From Actinoplanes teichomyceticus ATCC 31121 (lineage in GTDB: Bacteria; Actinomycetota; Actinomycetes; Mycobacteriales; Micromonosporaceae): 64,000 nt of DNA. Under the pieces are notes generated by a model. That model saw nothing but the letters and a program-made list of their open reading frames with translations. It had not been told where the DNA came from and did no database searches. How positions within the stretch are numbered: position 1 is the stretch's first letter; the number at the start of each line of letters is the position of its first letter. The stretch is from contig NZ_CP023865.1 in assembly GCF_003711105.1 (NCBI RefSeq), positions 1,958,001-2,022,000 of the forward strand. The letters run 5' to 3'. The position numbers and the translations under genes are program-made. Shown one piece after another: positions 25,442 through 38,065 of this stretch.

Positions 25442-26428
25442 ATGTACGCCGTCGACTCTCCGGCGGCCCGCACGCGCAGCGGGCCGAGCGGAACCGGCGC
25501 CAACCAGCCGGTGACCCGGCGCAAGCGGCGCGTCAGGGGCGACGACGTCGTCCTTCCCTGGCTGCTCGCCGGTCCGGCCCTGCTGCTTCTGGCCGCCCTG
25601 CTGGCCTACCCGGTCGGGCGCATGCTCGTGCTGTCGTTCCAGAAGTTCGAGCTCAGGGAGCTCTGGACGGGCGCCACGCCGGCGTGGCGCGGGATCGACA
25701 ACTACACCGCCGTGCTGTCCGACGGCGCCTTCTGGTCGGTGGTGCTGCGTACGATCCTCTTCACCGCGGTGTCGGTGATCCTGACGGTGCTGCTGGGCCT
25801 GGCCGTGGCGCTGCTGATGCGCCGGGTCAACCGGGCCGTCCGGCTGCTCATGATCGTCGCGATGATGTTCGTCTGGGCGCTGCCGGCGCTGGTGCAGGCG
25901 CAGGTCTTCAAGATGATGACCGACTCCGACGTCGGTGTGCTGAACTACCTGATCGACAAGCTGCCGGGCGTCGAGTTCCAGAACCACTCCTGGTTCTTCA
26001 CGCCCACCCAGGGCTGGATCGTGATCACCTCCTGTGTGGTGTGGGCCGGTATCCCGTTCCTGGCGATCACCCTCAACGCCGGGCTGACCCAGGTCCCCAA
26101 GGAGCTGATGGAGGCCGCGACGGTCGACGGCGCGAACGCCTGGCAGTCGTTCCGCAACATCACCGTGCCGATCCTCAAGCCGCTGCTGGTGATCGTCACG
26201 ACGCTGTCGGTGATCTGGAACTTCGGGCTGTTCACCCAGAACTGGGTGATGCGGGACGGCAAGCCGGAGCCGGAGTTCCAGACCCTCGCCACGTACTCCT
26301 ACGTGCAGGCGTTCGGGCAGAACAAGTACGGCCTCGGCTCGGCGATCGCGGTGATCACCGTGGTCCTGCTGCTCGCCGCGATGGCGGTCTACATCCGCCA
26401 GATGTTCAAGATCGGAGAAGTGGACTGA
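25442..26428 (+). CDS. Sugar ABC transporter permease (DasB-like, MalF type)
   Basis: 328 residues with six predicted helices after a 40-residue basic cytoplasmic N terminus. The EAA loop that docks the ATPase reads EAATVDGANAWQSFRNITVP (about residues 222-241). ATG 25442 follows GAGAGAGGAAA. The stop overlaps the next start (TGATG). Together with the following gene it forms the membrane channel; no ATPase gene is in the cluster, as is usual where the shared MsiK ATPase is used. Confidence 0.92.
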   Translation: MYAVDSPAARTRSGPSGTGANQPVTRRKRRVRGDDVVLPWLLAGPALLLLAALLAYPVGRMLVLSFQKFELRELWTGATPAWRGIDNYTAVLSDGAFWSVVLRTILFTAVSVILTVLLGLAVALLMRRVNRAVRLLMIVAMMFVWALPALVQAQVFKMMTDSDVGVLNYLIDKLPGVEFQNHSWFFTPTQGWIVITSCVVWAGIPFLAITLNAGLTQVPKELMEAATVDGANAWQSFRNITVPILKPLLVIVTTLSVIWNFGLFTQNWVMRDGKPEPEFQTLATYSYVQAFGQNKYGLGSAIAVITVVLLLAAMAVYIRQMFKIGEVD

Positions 26429-27327
26429 TGGCCGTCATCTCCGCCACGACGCCGCGCCGCCGCCGGGCCGGCCGGGCCGCGGAAGGCACGATCACCGTCG
26501 GGCGCAGCCCGCTCGGCACCTTCTTCGCCAACCTCGGTGGCGTGGTCTTCGCGATCGTGATGTTCTTCCCGGTCTACTGGGTGCTGGTCACGTCGTTCAA
26601 GCCGCAGACCGAGTGGTCCAGCTTCACCCCGACGTTCCTGCCGGACCAGCCCACACTGGACAACTTCAGGTCGGCGTTCAACGCGCCGGGCTTCAAGCAG
26701 TCGCTGGTCAACGGCGTCCTGATCACCGCCATCGCGGTGGTGGCGGCGCTGCTGGTCGGTTTCCTGGCCGCGCTCGCCGTCGCCCGGTTCCGGTTCTACG
26801 GCCGGCGGGCCATCATCCTGGTGGTCCTGGCGGTGCAGTTGGTGCCGTTCGTCGCCCTGCTGATCCCGATCTTCCTGATGCTGCAGAGGGCCGAGCTGAC
26901 CGGTGACAGCATCATCGGCGTGACCCTGGTGTACGTGGTGCTGCTGCTGCCGTACACGGTATGGACGCTGCGGGGTTTCATCGCCGGCATCCCGCGGGAG
27001 CTGGACGAGGCGGCGATGATCGACGGATGCACCCGTGGCCAGGTGTTCTGGCGCATCATCCTGCCGCTGACCGGGCCCGGCCTGGTGGCGACCTCGGTCT
27101 ACGGGTTCATCCAGGCGTGGAACGAGTTCATCATCATCAACACGCTCAACGACCCGGAGCACCAGAACCTGATGGCCTGGCTGATGCAGAACCAGACCAG
27201 CCGGGGCACCTACTGGGGTCCGCTGATGGCGGGCGCGATCATCACCTCCATCCCGGTCGTCGTCTTCTTCCTGGCCGTGCAGCGCAACATCGCCTCCGGG
27301 CTCACCGCCGGCGCGGTCAAGGGCTGA
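26428..27327 (+). CDS. Sugar ABC transporter permease (DasC-like, MalG type)
   Basis: 299 residues, start overlapping the previous stop by one base. Six helices; the EAA loop is DEAAMIDGCTRGQVFWRIILP (about residues 193-212), and the C-terminal SGLTAGAVKG ending is typical of MalG-type permeases. The longer open frame upstream is a shadow of the preceding gene. Confidence 0.92.
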   Translation: MAVISATTPRRRRAGRAAEGTITVGRSPLGTFFANLGGVVFAIVMFFPVYWVLVTSFKPQTEWSSFTPTFLPDQPTLDNFRSAFNAPGFKQSLVNGVLITAIAVVAALLVGFLAALAVARFRFYGRRAIILVVLAVQLVPFVALLIPIFLMLQRAELTGDSIIGVTLVYVVLLLPYTVWTLRGFIAGIPRELDEAAMIDGCTRGQVFWRIILPLTGPGLVATSVYGFIQAWNEFIIINTLNDPEHQNLMAWLMQNQTSRGTYWGPLMAGAIITSIPVVVFFLAVQRNIASGLTAGAVKG

Positions 27328-27361
27328 ACCGTCTCCTCGTCACCCACCCGAAAGGACACCG

Positions 27362-28798
27362 ATGTCTGAGATAACGACCTCCGAGCTGGACCGCCGTACC
27401 CTGCTGCGCCGTGCCGCCGCGGTCGGCCTGGTGGCCACCCCGGGCGTGAGCTTCCTGAGCGCCTGCGCCGGCAGCTCCGGGGACGGTGGCGACACCAAGC
27501 AGGCGACCGGCACCAAGTCGGCGGACAACCCGCTGGGCATCGACCCGAAGGCGGGTGTCGAGATCGTCATCTTCGACGGCGGCCTCGGCACCAAGTACGC
27601 CACCGACGTGGACACTCCGCTGTTCAACCGGAAGTGGCCGGACGCGAAGATCACCTACTCCGCGACCCAGCAGGTGGCCACCACGATCAAGCCCCGGCTG
27701 AACGCGGGCAACGCGCCCGACATGATCAACAACTCGGGCACGGACCTGATGGACTTCGGCGCCATCGTCAAGGCCGGTCAGGCCGCCGACCTGAGCGACC
27801 TGTTCGCCGCCCCGTCGCTGGACATCCCCGGCAAGACGGTCGCCGAGACGCTGGTCCCGGGCGCCGTGCAGCAGGGCACCTACGACGGCAAGCCGTACGC
27901 GGTGAACTACTCCTTCACGGTCTTCGGGCTCTGGTACAACAGGAAGCTCTTCGAGAAGAACGGCTGGACCGTCCCGACCACGTGGGCCGACTTCACCGCC
28001 CTGCTCGACAAGATCAAGGCGGCCGGCATCACGCCGTTCGGCTACGCGGGCGCCAACGCCCCTTATTACATGGTCCGCGCGATCATGACCAGCGCCGCGA
28101 AGATCGGCACCGAGCAGGTGCTCAAGGACATCGACAACCTCAAGCCGGGCGCCTGGACCAACGACGCCGTGTTCAAGGCCGCGCAGGCGTGGGGCGAGAT
28201 CGGTACCAAGTACATCGACAAGTCGTACCTCGGCCTCAAGCACACCGAGGTCCAGCTCCAGCAGAACCAGGACAAGCTGGCCTTCTACCCGTGCGGCTCG
28301 TGGCTGGAGAACGAGCAGGCCGCCAGCACCCCGCCCACCTTCGAGTACGCGATGATGGCGTACCCCGGCGTGACCGCCTCGGACCAGCTCCCGGCGACCG
28401 CGATCAACGCCGCGGCCGGCGAGATCTACTTCGCGGCGGCCAAGAGCAAGAACCCGCAGGGCGGCAAGGAGTACCTGCGCACCATGCTCTCCAAGGAGGC
28501 GGCGGTGGAGTTCACGAAGCTCACCAAGTCGCTCACGGTGGTCGCGGGCGCCGCCGACGGCCTCACCATCTCGCCCGGCCTCACCAGCGCGAACGAGGCG
28601 CTGAGCAAGGCCGGCAAGGACGTGTTCATGGGTTACCTCTTCGACACCTGGTACAAGAAGCTCGACGACGCCTCCCGCGAGGCGGCCAATCAGCTGATGT
28701 TCAAGGGCGGGGACGCGAAGAAGTTCTGCGACACCATGGAGGCCGCCTCCCGGGCCGTCGCCAAGGACTCCTCGATCACCAAGTTCGACCGTTCCTGA
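27362..28798 (+). CDS. ngcE: GlcNAc/diacetylchitobiose-binding protein (NgcE-like)
   Basis: 478 residues, ATG after AAAGGA. A twin-arginine signal (RRTLLRRAAAVGLVATPGVS) is followed by lipobox LSAC, so it is exported folded and lipid-anchored. The mature sequence follows Streptomyces NgcE closely as I recall it: NPLGIDPKAGVEIVIFDGG, NAGNAPDMINNSG, FYPCGSWLENE and TKSLTVVAGA. NgcE binds N-acetylglucosamine and chitobiose. It heads the second transport set, 34 bp after the first, so both sets may be co-transcribed. Confidence 0.88.
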   Translation: MSEITTSELDRRTLLRRAAAVGLVATPGVSFLSACAGSSGDGGDTKQATGTKSADNPLGIDPKAGVEIVIFDGGLGTKYATDVDTPLFNRKWPDAKITYSATQQVATTIKPRLNAGNAPDMINNSGTDLMDFGAIVKAGQAADLSDLFAAPSLDIPGKTVAETLVPGAVQQGTYDGKPYAVNYSFTVFGLWYNRKLFEKNGWTVPTTWADFTALLDKIKAAGITPFGYAGANAPYYMVRAIMTSAAKIGTEQVLKDIDNLKPGAWTNDAVFKAAQAWGEIGTKYIDKSYLGLKHTEVQLQQNQDKLAFYPCGSWLENEQAASTPPTFEYAMMAYPGVTASDQLPATAINAAAGEIYFAAAKSKNPQGGKEYLRTMLSKEAAVEFTKLTKSLTVVAGAADGLTISPGLTSANEALSKAGKDVFMGYLFDTWYKKLDDASREAANQLMFKGGDAKKFCDTMEAASRAVAKDSSITKFDRS

Positions 28799-28839
28799 CC
28801 CGCGTCCGGCAGAGGACCAGCGACAGATAGGCAGGCGTC

Positions 28840-29745
28840 ATGCGGCACGGCAAGTACCCCTTCATCATCGGTTTCCTTGTCGTGCCGCTGGCGCTCTACC
28901 TGACCTTCGTGGTCGGTGCCTACCTGCAGATGTTCCAGCTGTCGCTGACCGACTGGTCGGGCTACGGCGCGTTCCGCTACGTCGGGCTCGACAACTTCGC
29001 GAAGCTCTGGGACGACTCGGTCTTCTGGATCGCTCTGCGGCACAACCTGTACATCCTGATCGGCATGCCGATCGTGACCATCGGGTTCTCGCTGTTCCTG
29101 GCGTTCCTGCTGAACGTCGGCGGCCGGAGCGGCGGCGGCGGCCCGCGGGGCGTCCGGGGCTCCAAGGTGTACCGGATCGTCTACTTCTTCCCGCAGCTGC
29201 TCGCCCTGCCCATCGTGGCGGTGATCTTCGGCCGGGTGTTCGGCTCGGACCGCAGCGGCATGATCAACGGGTTGTTGCCGGACTCCTGGTCGCCGAGGCT
29301 GTTCCTCGCCGACGAGCGCTGGGCGCTGGTCTGCATCGCGGTCGTGCTGATCTGGCAGCAGGTCGGCTTCTACGTGGTCCTCTTCTCGGCCGGCATGGGC
29401 TCGATCGGCCAGGAGATCTACGAGGCCGCGGCGCTGGACGGAGCCACCAAGATCACGCTGTTCTTCCGGATCACCCTGCCGCTGCTCTGGGACACCCTGC
29501 AGGTCGCCTGGGTCTACCTGGGCATCGCCGCGTTCGACCTGTTCGCCCTGGTCAACATCATATCGGTGAACAAGGGCGGACCGAACAACGCGACCCAGGT
29601 GCTCAGCTACCAGATCTTCCTCAACGCCTTCCAGAACTCGCAGGCGGGTTACGCCTCCGCGATCGGCGTGGTGCTGTTCTTCCTGACCCTGACGTTCGCC
29701 GCGCTGACCCTGCGGGTCACCCGCCGCGACGCCGCCCAGGCCTGA
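28840..29745 (+). CDS. ngcF: NgcF-like sugar ABC permease
   Basis: 301 residues, six helices starting almost at the N terminus (PFIIGFLVVPLALYLTFVVG). EAA loop: YEAAALDGATKITLFFRITLP. A Gly/Arg-rich cytoplasmic loop (GGRSGGGGPRGVRG) lies between helices 2 and 3. Partner of the following permease in the NgcEFG importer. Confidence 0.88.
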   Translation: MRHGKYPFIIGFLVVPLALYLTFVVGAYLQMFQLSLTDWSGYGAFRYVGLDNFAKLWDDSVFWIALRHNLYILIGMPIVTIGFSLFLAFLLNVGGRSGGGGPRGVRGSKVYRIVYFFPQLLALPIVAVIFGRVFGSDRSGMINGLLPDSWSPRLFLADERWALVCIAVVLIWQQVGFYVVLFSAGMGSIGQEIYEAAALDGATKITLFFRITLPLLWDTLQVAWVYLGIAAFDLFALVNIISVNKGGPNNATQVLSYQIFLNAFQNSQAGYASAIGVVLFFLTLTFAALTLRVTRRDAAQA

Positions 29746-29760
29746 TCCGCGGAGATTGTC

Positions 29761-29850
29761 ATGATCGACTGCATCGAGCGGCACCTGGCCGCACCGGACG
29801 GCCTCGTCGGCGAGGGCCGGCAGAGCGGGACCGAGGAGGCCCAGCGATGA
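29761..29850 (+). CDS. Possible 29-residue leader ORF before ngcG
   Basis: ATG 29761 preceded by GGAG encodes MIDCIERHLAAPDGLVGEGR and nine more residues. It ends in a TGA that overlaps the ngcG ATG (ATGA). The overlap would couple translation of ngcG to this small ORF. It may instead be the remnant of a longer ngcG N terminus lost by a frameshift. Its existence as a peptide is unproven. Confidence 0.35.
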   Translation: MIDCIERHLAAPDGLVGEGRQSGTEEAQR

Positions 29851-30752
29851 CGAATCTGGTTACCGACCCGCCGGCCGTCGCCGCGCGGCCGGCGCCCGCC
29901 GCGGAGAAGCACCGGCAGGTCAGCCCGCTGGGCGGCGTCGCGCACCTGGCCCTGTTCCTCTGGGCGCTGGCCACCGCCGGCCCGCTGATCTGGGTGCTGC
30001 TCGCCTCGTTCAAGAACAACACCGAGATCTTCCTCGGCAAGCCGTTCGCGCTGCCGGAGAGCTTCTCGCTGCAGACGTACGCCGACGCGTGGAGCGAGGC
30101 GCACATCGGGCAGTACTTCCTGAACAGCGTGTTCGTGGTGCTCGTCAGCACGGCCGGCACCATGCTGTTCGGCTCGATGGCCGCGTACGTCCTGGCCCGC
30201 TACAGGTTCCCCGGCAACCGGGCGATCTACTACCTGTTCGTCTCCGGCCTGGCGTTCCCCACCTTCATGGCCCTGGCGCCGCTGTTCGGCATCCTGCAGA
30301 GCCTGCAACTGCTGAACACGTTCACCGGACTGATCCTGGTCTACATCGCGTACTCGCTGTCGTTCACGGTGTTCTTCCTGACCGCGTTCTTCCGCACGCT
30401 GCCGGCCGAGATCGACGAGGCGGCGATGATGGACGGGGCCGGTCACCTGCGCCGGTTCTTCCAGGTGATGCTGCCGATGGCGAAGTCCGGCCTGGTCAGC
30501 ATCACGATCTTCAACATCGTCGGGCAGTGGAACCAGTACCTGCTGCCGGTGGTGATCATGCAGGGTTCGGGCGCCGACTCCAAGTGGGTGCTCACCCAGG
30601 GCATCGCGAACATCAGCACCCAGGCCGGCTACCACGCCGAGTGGTCCACCCTGTTCGCCGCGCTGACCCTGGCCATCCTGCCGATGATCGTGGTCTACGC
30701 GATCTTCCAGCGGCAGATCCAGGCCGGCCTGACCGCCGGTGCGGTGAAGTAG
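29847..30752 (+). CDS. ngcG: NgcG-like sugar ABC permease
   Basis: 301 residues; six helices after a 35-residue soluble N terminus. EAA loop: DEAAMMDGAGHLRRFFQVMLP; ends QIQAGLTAGAVK like other MalG-type subunits. GGAGG is upstream of ATG 29847. Last gene of the import region; the next gene, a polymerase, is unrelated and only 34 bp away. Confidence 0.9.
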   Translation: MTNLVTDPPAVAARPAPAAEKHRQVSPLGGVAHLALFLWALATAGPLIWVLLASFKNNTEIFLGKPFALPESFSLQTYADAWSEAHIGQYFLNSVFVVLVSTAGTMLFGSMAAYVLARYRFPGNRAIYYLFVSGLAFPTFMALAPLFGILQSLQLLNTFTGLILVYIAYSLSFTVFFLTAFFRTLPAEIDEAAMMDGAGHLRRFFQVMLPMAKSGLVSITIFNIVGQWNQYLLPVVIMQGSGADSKWVLTQGIANISTQAGYHAEWSTLFAALTLAILPMIVVYAIFQRQIQAGLTAGAVK

Positions 30753-30786
30753 GAAAGCTGTCGTACCCCGCGAGCAGAATGACGAT

Positions 30787-32427
30787 GTGCTCGTAGCGGT
30801 ACTCCCCGACGGTCGGCTGCAGGACCTGCAAGCCGACGGGCGGCCGGTCGGGGCGCCTCACCCGGCGCCCGACCTGCCGGCGGCGATCGCTGCGCGCGAG
30901 GCCGCCGAGCAGCCGCGCTGGGTCTGGGCGGCCACCGCCGACACCTATCCCGCGCTGCTGCGCGCCGGCGTCCGCGTCGCGCGCTGCCACGATCTGGAGC
31001 TGACCGAGGCCCTGCTGCTCGGGCACGCCGGTCGTTGGGGCGAGCCACGGGGGCTGGCCGCGGCGGTCGCCCGGCTGCACGGGCGGCCCGTCCCGCCGGA
31101 CCGGCTGCGGCCCGGGGCCGAGCCGCCCGGCTTCGCCCAGGCCGCGCTCTTCGAGGCGGTCTCCGCCCCGCCCCCGGTCTCGCCGGCGGATCTCCTCGCG
31201 GTGTATGCCGATCAGCAGCGCCGCCTCGCCGGCACCGAGCACCCCGGTCGGTTCCGGATGCTCGCGGCCGCCGAGTCGGCCGGCGCCCTGACCGCCGCCG
31301 AGATGGGCCACACCGGTCTGCCCTGGCGCGCCGACCTGCATGACCAGCTGCTGCGCGAGCTGCTCGGCCCGCCCCAGCCGGTGGGCCCGCCGCGCCGTCT
31401 GGCCGAGCTCACCGCGGTGATCAACGACGCGTTCGGCGCGCACGGGCTGCATCCGGACTCGCCGGCCGAGGTGGTGCGCGCGTTCGCCCGGGCCGGCATC
31501 CACATCCCGAACACCCGGCGGTGGGTGCTGCGCCAGGTCGACCACCCGGCGGTCGCCCCGCTGCTGGAGTTCAAGGAGCTCTACCGGATCTGGACCGCGC
31601 ACGGCTGGGCCTGGCGCGACGCCTGGGTGCGCGACGGCCGCTTCCGCCCGGAGTACGTTCCCGGTGGCGTCGTCTCCGGCCGGTGGGCCACCCGTGGCGG
31701 CGGCGCCCTGCAGGTCCCCAAGGTCGTCCGCCGGGCGGTGGTGGCCGACCCGGGCTGGCGGTTCGTGGTGGCCGACGCCGGCCAGCTCGAGCCCCGGGTG
31801 CTGGCCGCGGTCTCCGGCGACGACCGGCTGGCCCGCGCCGCCGCCGGGGGCGACCTCTACGCCGCGCTGGCGGCCGACTCCTTCGACGGCGACCGGGCCA
31901 AGGCCAAGCTCGCCCTGCTCGGCGCGATGTACGGGCAGACCGGCGGGGACGCCGTCCCGGCCCTGGCGGTGCTCCGCCGGCACTATCCCACCGCCTTCGA
32001 CTACGTGGAGCGCGCCGCGCGGACCGGTGAGCAGGGCGGCCTGGTGCGCTCCTGGCTGGGGCGCACGTGCCCGCCCGCCTCGGGGGCGGCCCGCGACGCC
32101 GGCCTGGATCCACCCGATGAGGTGGCGCCGCCACCCGGACGGGCGAGGGGGCGGTTCACCCGGAATTTTGTGATTCAAGCCACTGCTGCCGAGTGGGCGC
32201 TGGTCCTGCTGGCCACCCTGCGCACCGCCCTGGCCGGCACCCCGGCCGAGCTGGTCCTGTTCGTGCACGACGAGGTGGTCGTGCACTGTCCCGCGGAGCA
32301 GGCCGCGGAGGTCGCCGACGCGGTCCGGGAGTGCGCGGCGCGGGCCGGGCGGATGCTGTTCGGCGCCACCGAGGTCCGGTTTCCTCTGGACGTCTCAGTT
32401 GTTGGTTGCTATGCCGAGGCCAAGTGA
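30787..32427 (+). CDS. Family A (PolA-like) DNA polymerase paralog, degenerate exonuclease domain
   Basis: 546 residues, GTG start. The C-terminal half keeps the Pol I palm/finger motifs in altered form. Motif A is [19 protein letters not shown] (usual DYSQIELR changed, catalytic Asp kept), motif B region is [18 protein letters not shown], and motif C is [10 protein letters not shown] with the catalytic HDE. The N-terminal half aligns in position with the 3'-5' exonuclease domain but shows no DxE motif, so proofreading is probably absent; no 5' nuclease domain is present. Actinobacteria commonly carry this shorter paralog beside true PolA, with a presumed repair role. Confidence 0.85.
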   Translation: MLVAVLPDGRLQDLQADGRPVGAPHPAPDLPAAIAAREAAEQPRWVWAATADTYPALLRAGVRVARCHDLELTEALLLGHAGRWGEPRGLAAAVARLHGRPVPPDRLRPGAEPPGFAQAALFEAVSAPPPVSPADLLAVYADQQRRLAGTEHPGRFRMLAAAESAGALTAAEMGHTGLPWRADLHDQLLRELLGPPQPVGPPRRLAELTAVINDAFGAHGLHPDSPAEVVRAFARAGIHIPNTRRWVLRQVDHPAVAPLLEFKELYRIWTAHGWAWRDAWVRDGRFRPEYVPGGVVSGRWATRGGGALQVPKVVRRAVVADPGWRFVVADAGQLEPRVLAAVSGDDRLARAAAGGDLYAALAADSFDGDRAKAKLALLGAMYGQTGGDAVPALAVLRRHYPTAFDYVERAARTGEQGGLVRSWLGRTCPPASGAARDAGLDPPDEVAPPPGRARGRFTRNFVIQATAAEWALVLLATLRTALAGTPAELVLFVHDEVVVHCPAEQAAEVADAVRECAARAGRMLFGATEVRFPLDVSVVGCYAEAK

Positions 32428-32455
32428 GTAATTGGGTATCGTTGAGGCTCCGGCC

Positions 32456-32537
32456 GAGAGGCGCTGCAGCGGGCCACCCGTCACGCTCGACCGGTGATCC
32501 ATCCGAACAAGGGCGCCTCCGACTTTTCTCGGAGGTG
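32456..32537 (+). ncRNA. S-adenosylhomocysteine (SAH) riboswitch upstream of metH
   Basis: The core matches the SAH aptamer: GAGGCGCTGCAGC at 32458, CACGCTCGA at about 32482, and GAACAAGGGCGCC at about 32505. P1 is GAGGCGC (32458-32464) with GCGCCTC (32513-32519), seven perfect pairs. The 3' P1 strand continues as CCTCCG (32516-32521), which is complementary to CGGAGG (32530-32535), the metH ribosome site. The two helices exclude each other: SAH-bound P1 frees the ribosome site, so the switch should turn translation on. SAH riboswitches are known before metH and ahcY genes. Confidence 0.85.
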
Positions 32538-32543
32538 TGCCCC

Positions 32544-36143
<3,600 letters not shown>

Positions 36144-36158
36144 CGGGGGTACACGGGG

Positions 36159-36644
36159 ATGGTCCCGATCGTGGTGATGGGGGTCTCCGGCTGCGGCAAG
36201 AGCACGATCGGCCAGGCGCTGGCCGATCGGCTCCAGGTGCCGTACGGCGAGGCCGACGACTTCCATCCGGCGGCCAACGTGACGAAGATGCAGTCCGGGG
36301 TGCCGCTCACCGACAACGACCGCCGGCCGTGGCTGGCCGCGATCGCCGAGCGGATCGGCGCGGCCGGGGACAAGGGGCTGGTGGTGTCCTGCTCGGCGCT
36401 CAAGCGGGCGTACCGGGACGTGCTGCGCGCCCCTGACCCGCGGACCCTCTTCGTCCATCTGGTGCTGACCCGGGAGGTGGCCACGGTCCGGGTGGGCGGC
36501 CGGGCCGGCCACTTCATGCCGAGCAGCCTGGTCGAGTCCCAGTTCGCCGTCCTGGAGCCGCTGGGTCCCGACGAGAACGGCATCGGGGTGGACGCGACCC
36601 TGCCGGTCGACCGGATTCTCGCGAAGGTGCTGAGCCGTCTCTGA
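36159..36644 (+). CDS. gntK: Gluconokinase
   Basis: 161 residues, typical length. P-loop GVSGCGKST at residues 8-16, then EADDFHPAANVTKM with the substrate-binding DDFH and NxxKM, PLTDNDRRPWL, and VVSCSALKRAYRD. Phosphorylates gluconate to 6-phosphogluconate. It starts 15 bp after metH, so it is probably read from the same transcript although functionally unrelated. Confidence 0.93.
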   Translation: MVPIVVMGVSGCGKSTIGQALADRLQVPYGEADDFHPAANVTKMQSGVPLTDNDRRPWLAAIAERIGAAGDKGLVVSCSALKRAYRDVLRAPDPRTLFVHLVLTREVATVRVGGRAGHFMPSSLVESQFAVLEPLGPDENGIGVDATLPVDRILAKVLSRL

Positions 36645-36683
36645 CGCACCGGGCCGCCCGCGTCGGCGGCCCCGCGCGGTGCG
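36645..36683. terminator. Bidirectional two-part hairpin
   Basis: CGCACCG (36645) pairs with CGGTGCG (36677), and inside it GGCCGCC with GGCGGCC. It fills the gap between the convergent gntK and ydjM-like stops. Confidence 0.6.
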
Positions 36684-36686
36684 GGA

Positions 36687-37511
36687 CTATTGGGACGCCC
36701 ACACGTCCAGGTCGAGGCGGTCCAGCAGGGCCGGCGCGAACAGCCCGGCGATCGAGAGCAGTGAGATCACGGTGAACGTGGTCCGCAGCACGACCGTCTC
36801 AGTCTTGCCGCCGACCTTCACCGCCATGCGGTTCGGGATGCCGATCATCCGCCACATCCGGCCCCGCCCGGTCGGGATCGGCCAGAGGATCGGCACGCCG
36901 TTCTTGGTGATCATGTCGCCGAGCAGGTGCACCACGCAGCCGGCGCCGACGGCGAAGCCGAGAGTCGGATAGCCCCGGTCACCCGGCAGGTTGGCCGCGG
37001 TGAACCAGGCGATCGCGGCCGAGCACAGGGTGACGACCACCCAGCCGGCCCGCTCCGCCCACTTGTCGAACAGCCCGCGCAGCGCCAGACCGGCCATGAA
37101 GAAGATGATGCCGACCACCGCCCACTTGCCGTAGTTCGCGGCGAGCGCGGTGGTGCCCCAGCCGATCAGCGCGGCGAACGGCAGCGTGTGGGTGAAGGTC
37201 CGGTGCCCGTGGTCGCGCCGCGGGTCCCGGCTCTGCCGGGTGGCCGCGTAGATGCCCAGCGAGATCTTCTCCACCACCTCGGACACGAACAGCGAGAAGA
37301 CGCCGAACGTGCGGGCCACCGTCGCGCCGCCCTGGTTGGTGGTCACCTTCCCGGACAGGTCCAGGTCGGGCAGCAGGGCGCCGCCGGCGCACATCGCCGT
37401 GCCCACCGCGATCATCAGCGGCGTCTGGTGGTAGTCAGCGAACTGGTCGAGCGCCCAGCTGCCGGCCAGCCAGGCGGCCGCCCCCGACAGTGCGTGCGAC
37501 GGACCCATCAT
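36687..37511 (-). CDS. YdjM-type membrane-bound metal-dependent hydrolase
   Basis: 274 residues from ATG 37511 (ATG 37508 follows immediately); GGGGAGG lies about 9 nt upstream. Starts MMGPSHALSGAAAW, with the His/Asp pattern of the family: GPSHALSG, LLPDLDLSGK, HGHRTFTHTL and HLLGDMITKNGVPILWP. Several membrane helices. Escherichia coli YdjM is LexA-regulated; here the palindrome CTGCGACA-C-TGTCGCAG just upstream points to a different repressor. Confidence 0.88.
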   Translation of the reverse strand: MMGPSHALSGAAAWLAGSWALDQFADYHQTPLMIAVGTAMCAGGALLPDLDLSGKVTTNQGGATVARTFGVFSLFVSEVVEKISLGIYAATRQSRDPRRDHGHRTFTHTLPFAALIGWGTTALAANYGKWAVVGIIFFMAGLALRGLFDKWAERAGWVVVTLCSAAIAWFTAANLPGDRGYPTLGFAVGAGCVVHLLGDMITKNGVPILWPIPTGRGRMWRMIGIPNRMAVKVGGKTETVVLRTTFTVISLLSIAGLFAPALLDRLDLDVWASQ

Positions 37512-37535
37512 GTGCGTCGTCCCTCCCCGAACAAA

Positions 37536-37552
37536 CTGCGACACTGTCGCAG
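37536..37552. promoter_or_regulatory. Perfect 17-bp palindrome, operator of the ydjM-like gene
   Basis: CTGCGACA and TGTCGCAG around one C, 25 bp upstream of the ydjM-like start. The form is typical of TetR-family operators; no TetR gene is adjacent, so regulation would be in trans. Confidence 0.65.
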
Positions 37553-37621
37553 AGCCGGGAAGGAAGATCAACGACCGGCGGGTCCACACCGGAGTGGAGT
37601 CGGCCACCCGACAGTCACGGC

Positions 37622-38065
37622 TCAGGGCCGCAGGTGCATCCGGTGCGCGTCGCGGAAGTCGTAGCGGCCGTGGCGGGCGTGCCGGACCAGGCCCATCACC
37701 AGGAAGAAGAGCGGGAAGGCCGGCCAGAAGAAGGCCGCCCCGGAGAGCAGCCACAGACCGATCAGGACCCCGGCGGCGACCAGCAGGAAGCTGGCGTGCC
37801 GCTGCAGCGACCGGCGTGTCGCCGCCCGCCGGTGCGGCAACCGGGCCAGCGCTTGCCGGCCGCCGTGCGGCAGGTCGCGGGTCAGCGCCGCGAGCTCGTC
37901 GCGGTAGGTCGCGCGGTAGGCGGTGGCCAGCCGTTGCTCGCCCTCGTCCAGGTCGAGCCGGCCCTCGGCCATCGCGGCCCGCACGATCTCGGCGACCTCC
38001 TCGCGTTCGGTGTCGGAGGTCCGCAGCCGGGCCGGCCCGGACCAGGTGTCGTCTTCGAGATGCAC
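37622..38065 (-). CDS. DUF1707 plus two-helix membrane protein
   Basis: 147 residues from GTG 38065, preceded by GAGGAGGA. A DUF1707 (SHOCT-like) module (LRTSDTEREEVAEIVRAAMA, then GRLDLDEGEQRLATAYRATY) is followed by an Arg-rich linker. A hairpin of two membrane helices comes next (FLLVAAGVLIGLWLLSGAAF and PLFFLVMGLV), then a His-rich tail. Such proteins are abundant in Actinobacteria and lack a known function. Divergent from the two-component system; both may respond to the paired palindromes between them. Confidence 0.85.
   Translation of the reverse strand: MHLEDDTWSGPARLRTSDTEREEVAEIVRAAMAEGRLDLDEGEQRLATAYRATYRDELAALTRDLPHGGRQALARLPHRRAATRRSLQRHASFLLVAAGVLIGLWLLSGAAFFWPAFPLFFLVMGLVRHARHGRYDFRDAHRMHLRP

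Noticed and set aside
25684..26427. Fusion of the second permease with a 248-residue upstream extension
   Set aside because: The extension is an out-of-frame reading of the first permease gene; ATG 26428 overlaps its stop as expected for coupled genes.
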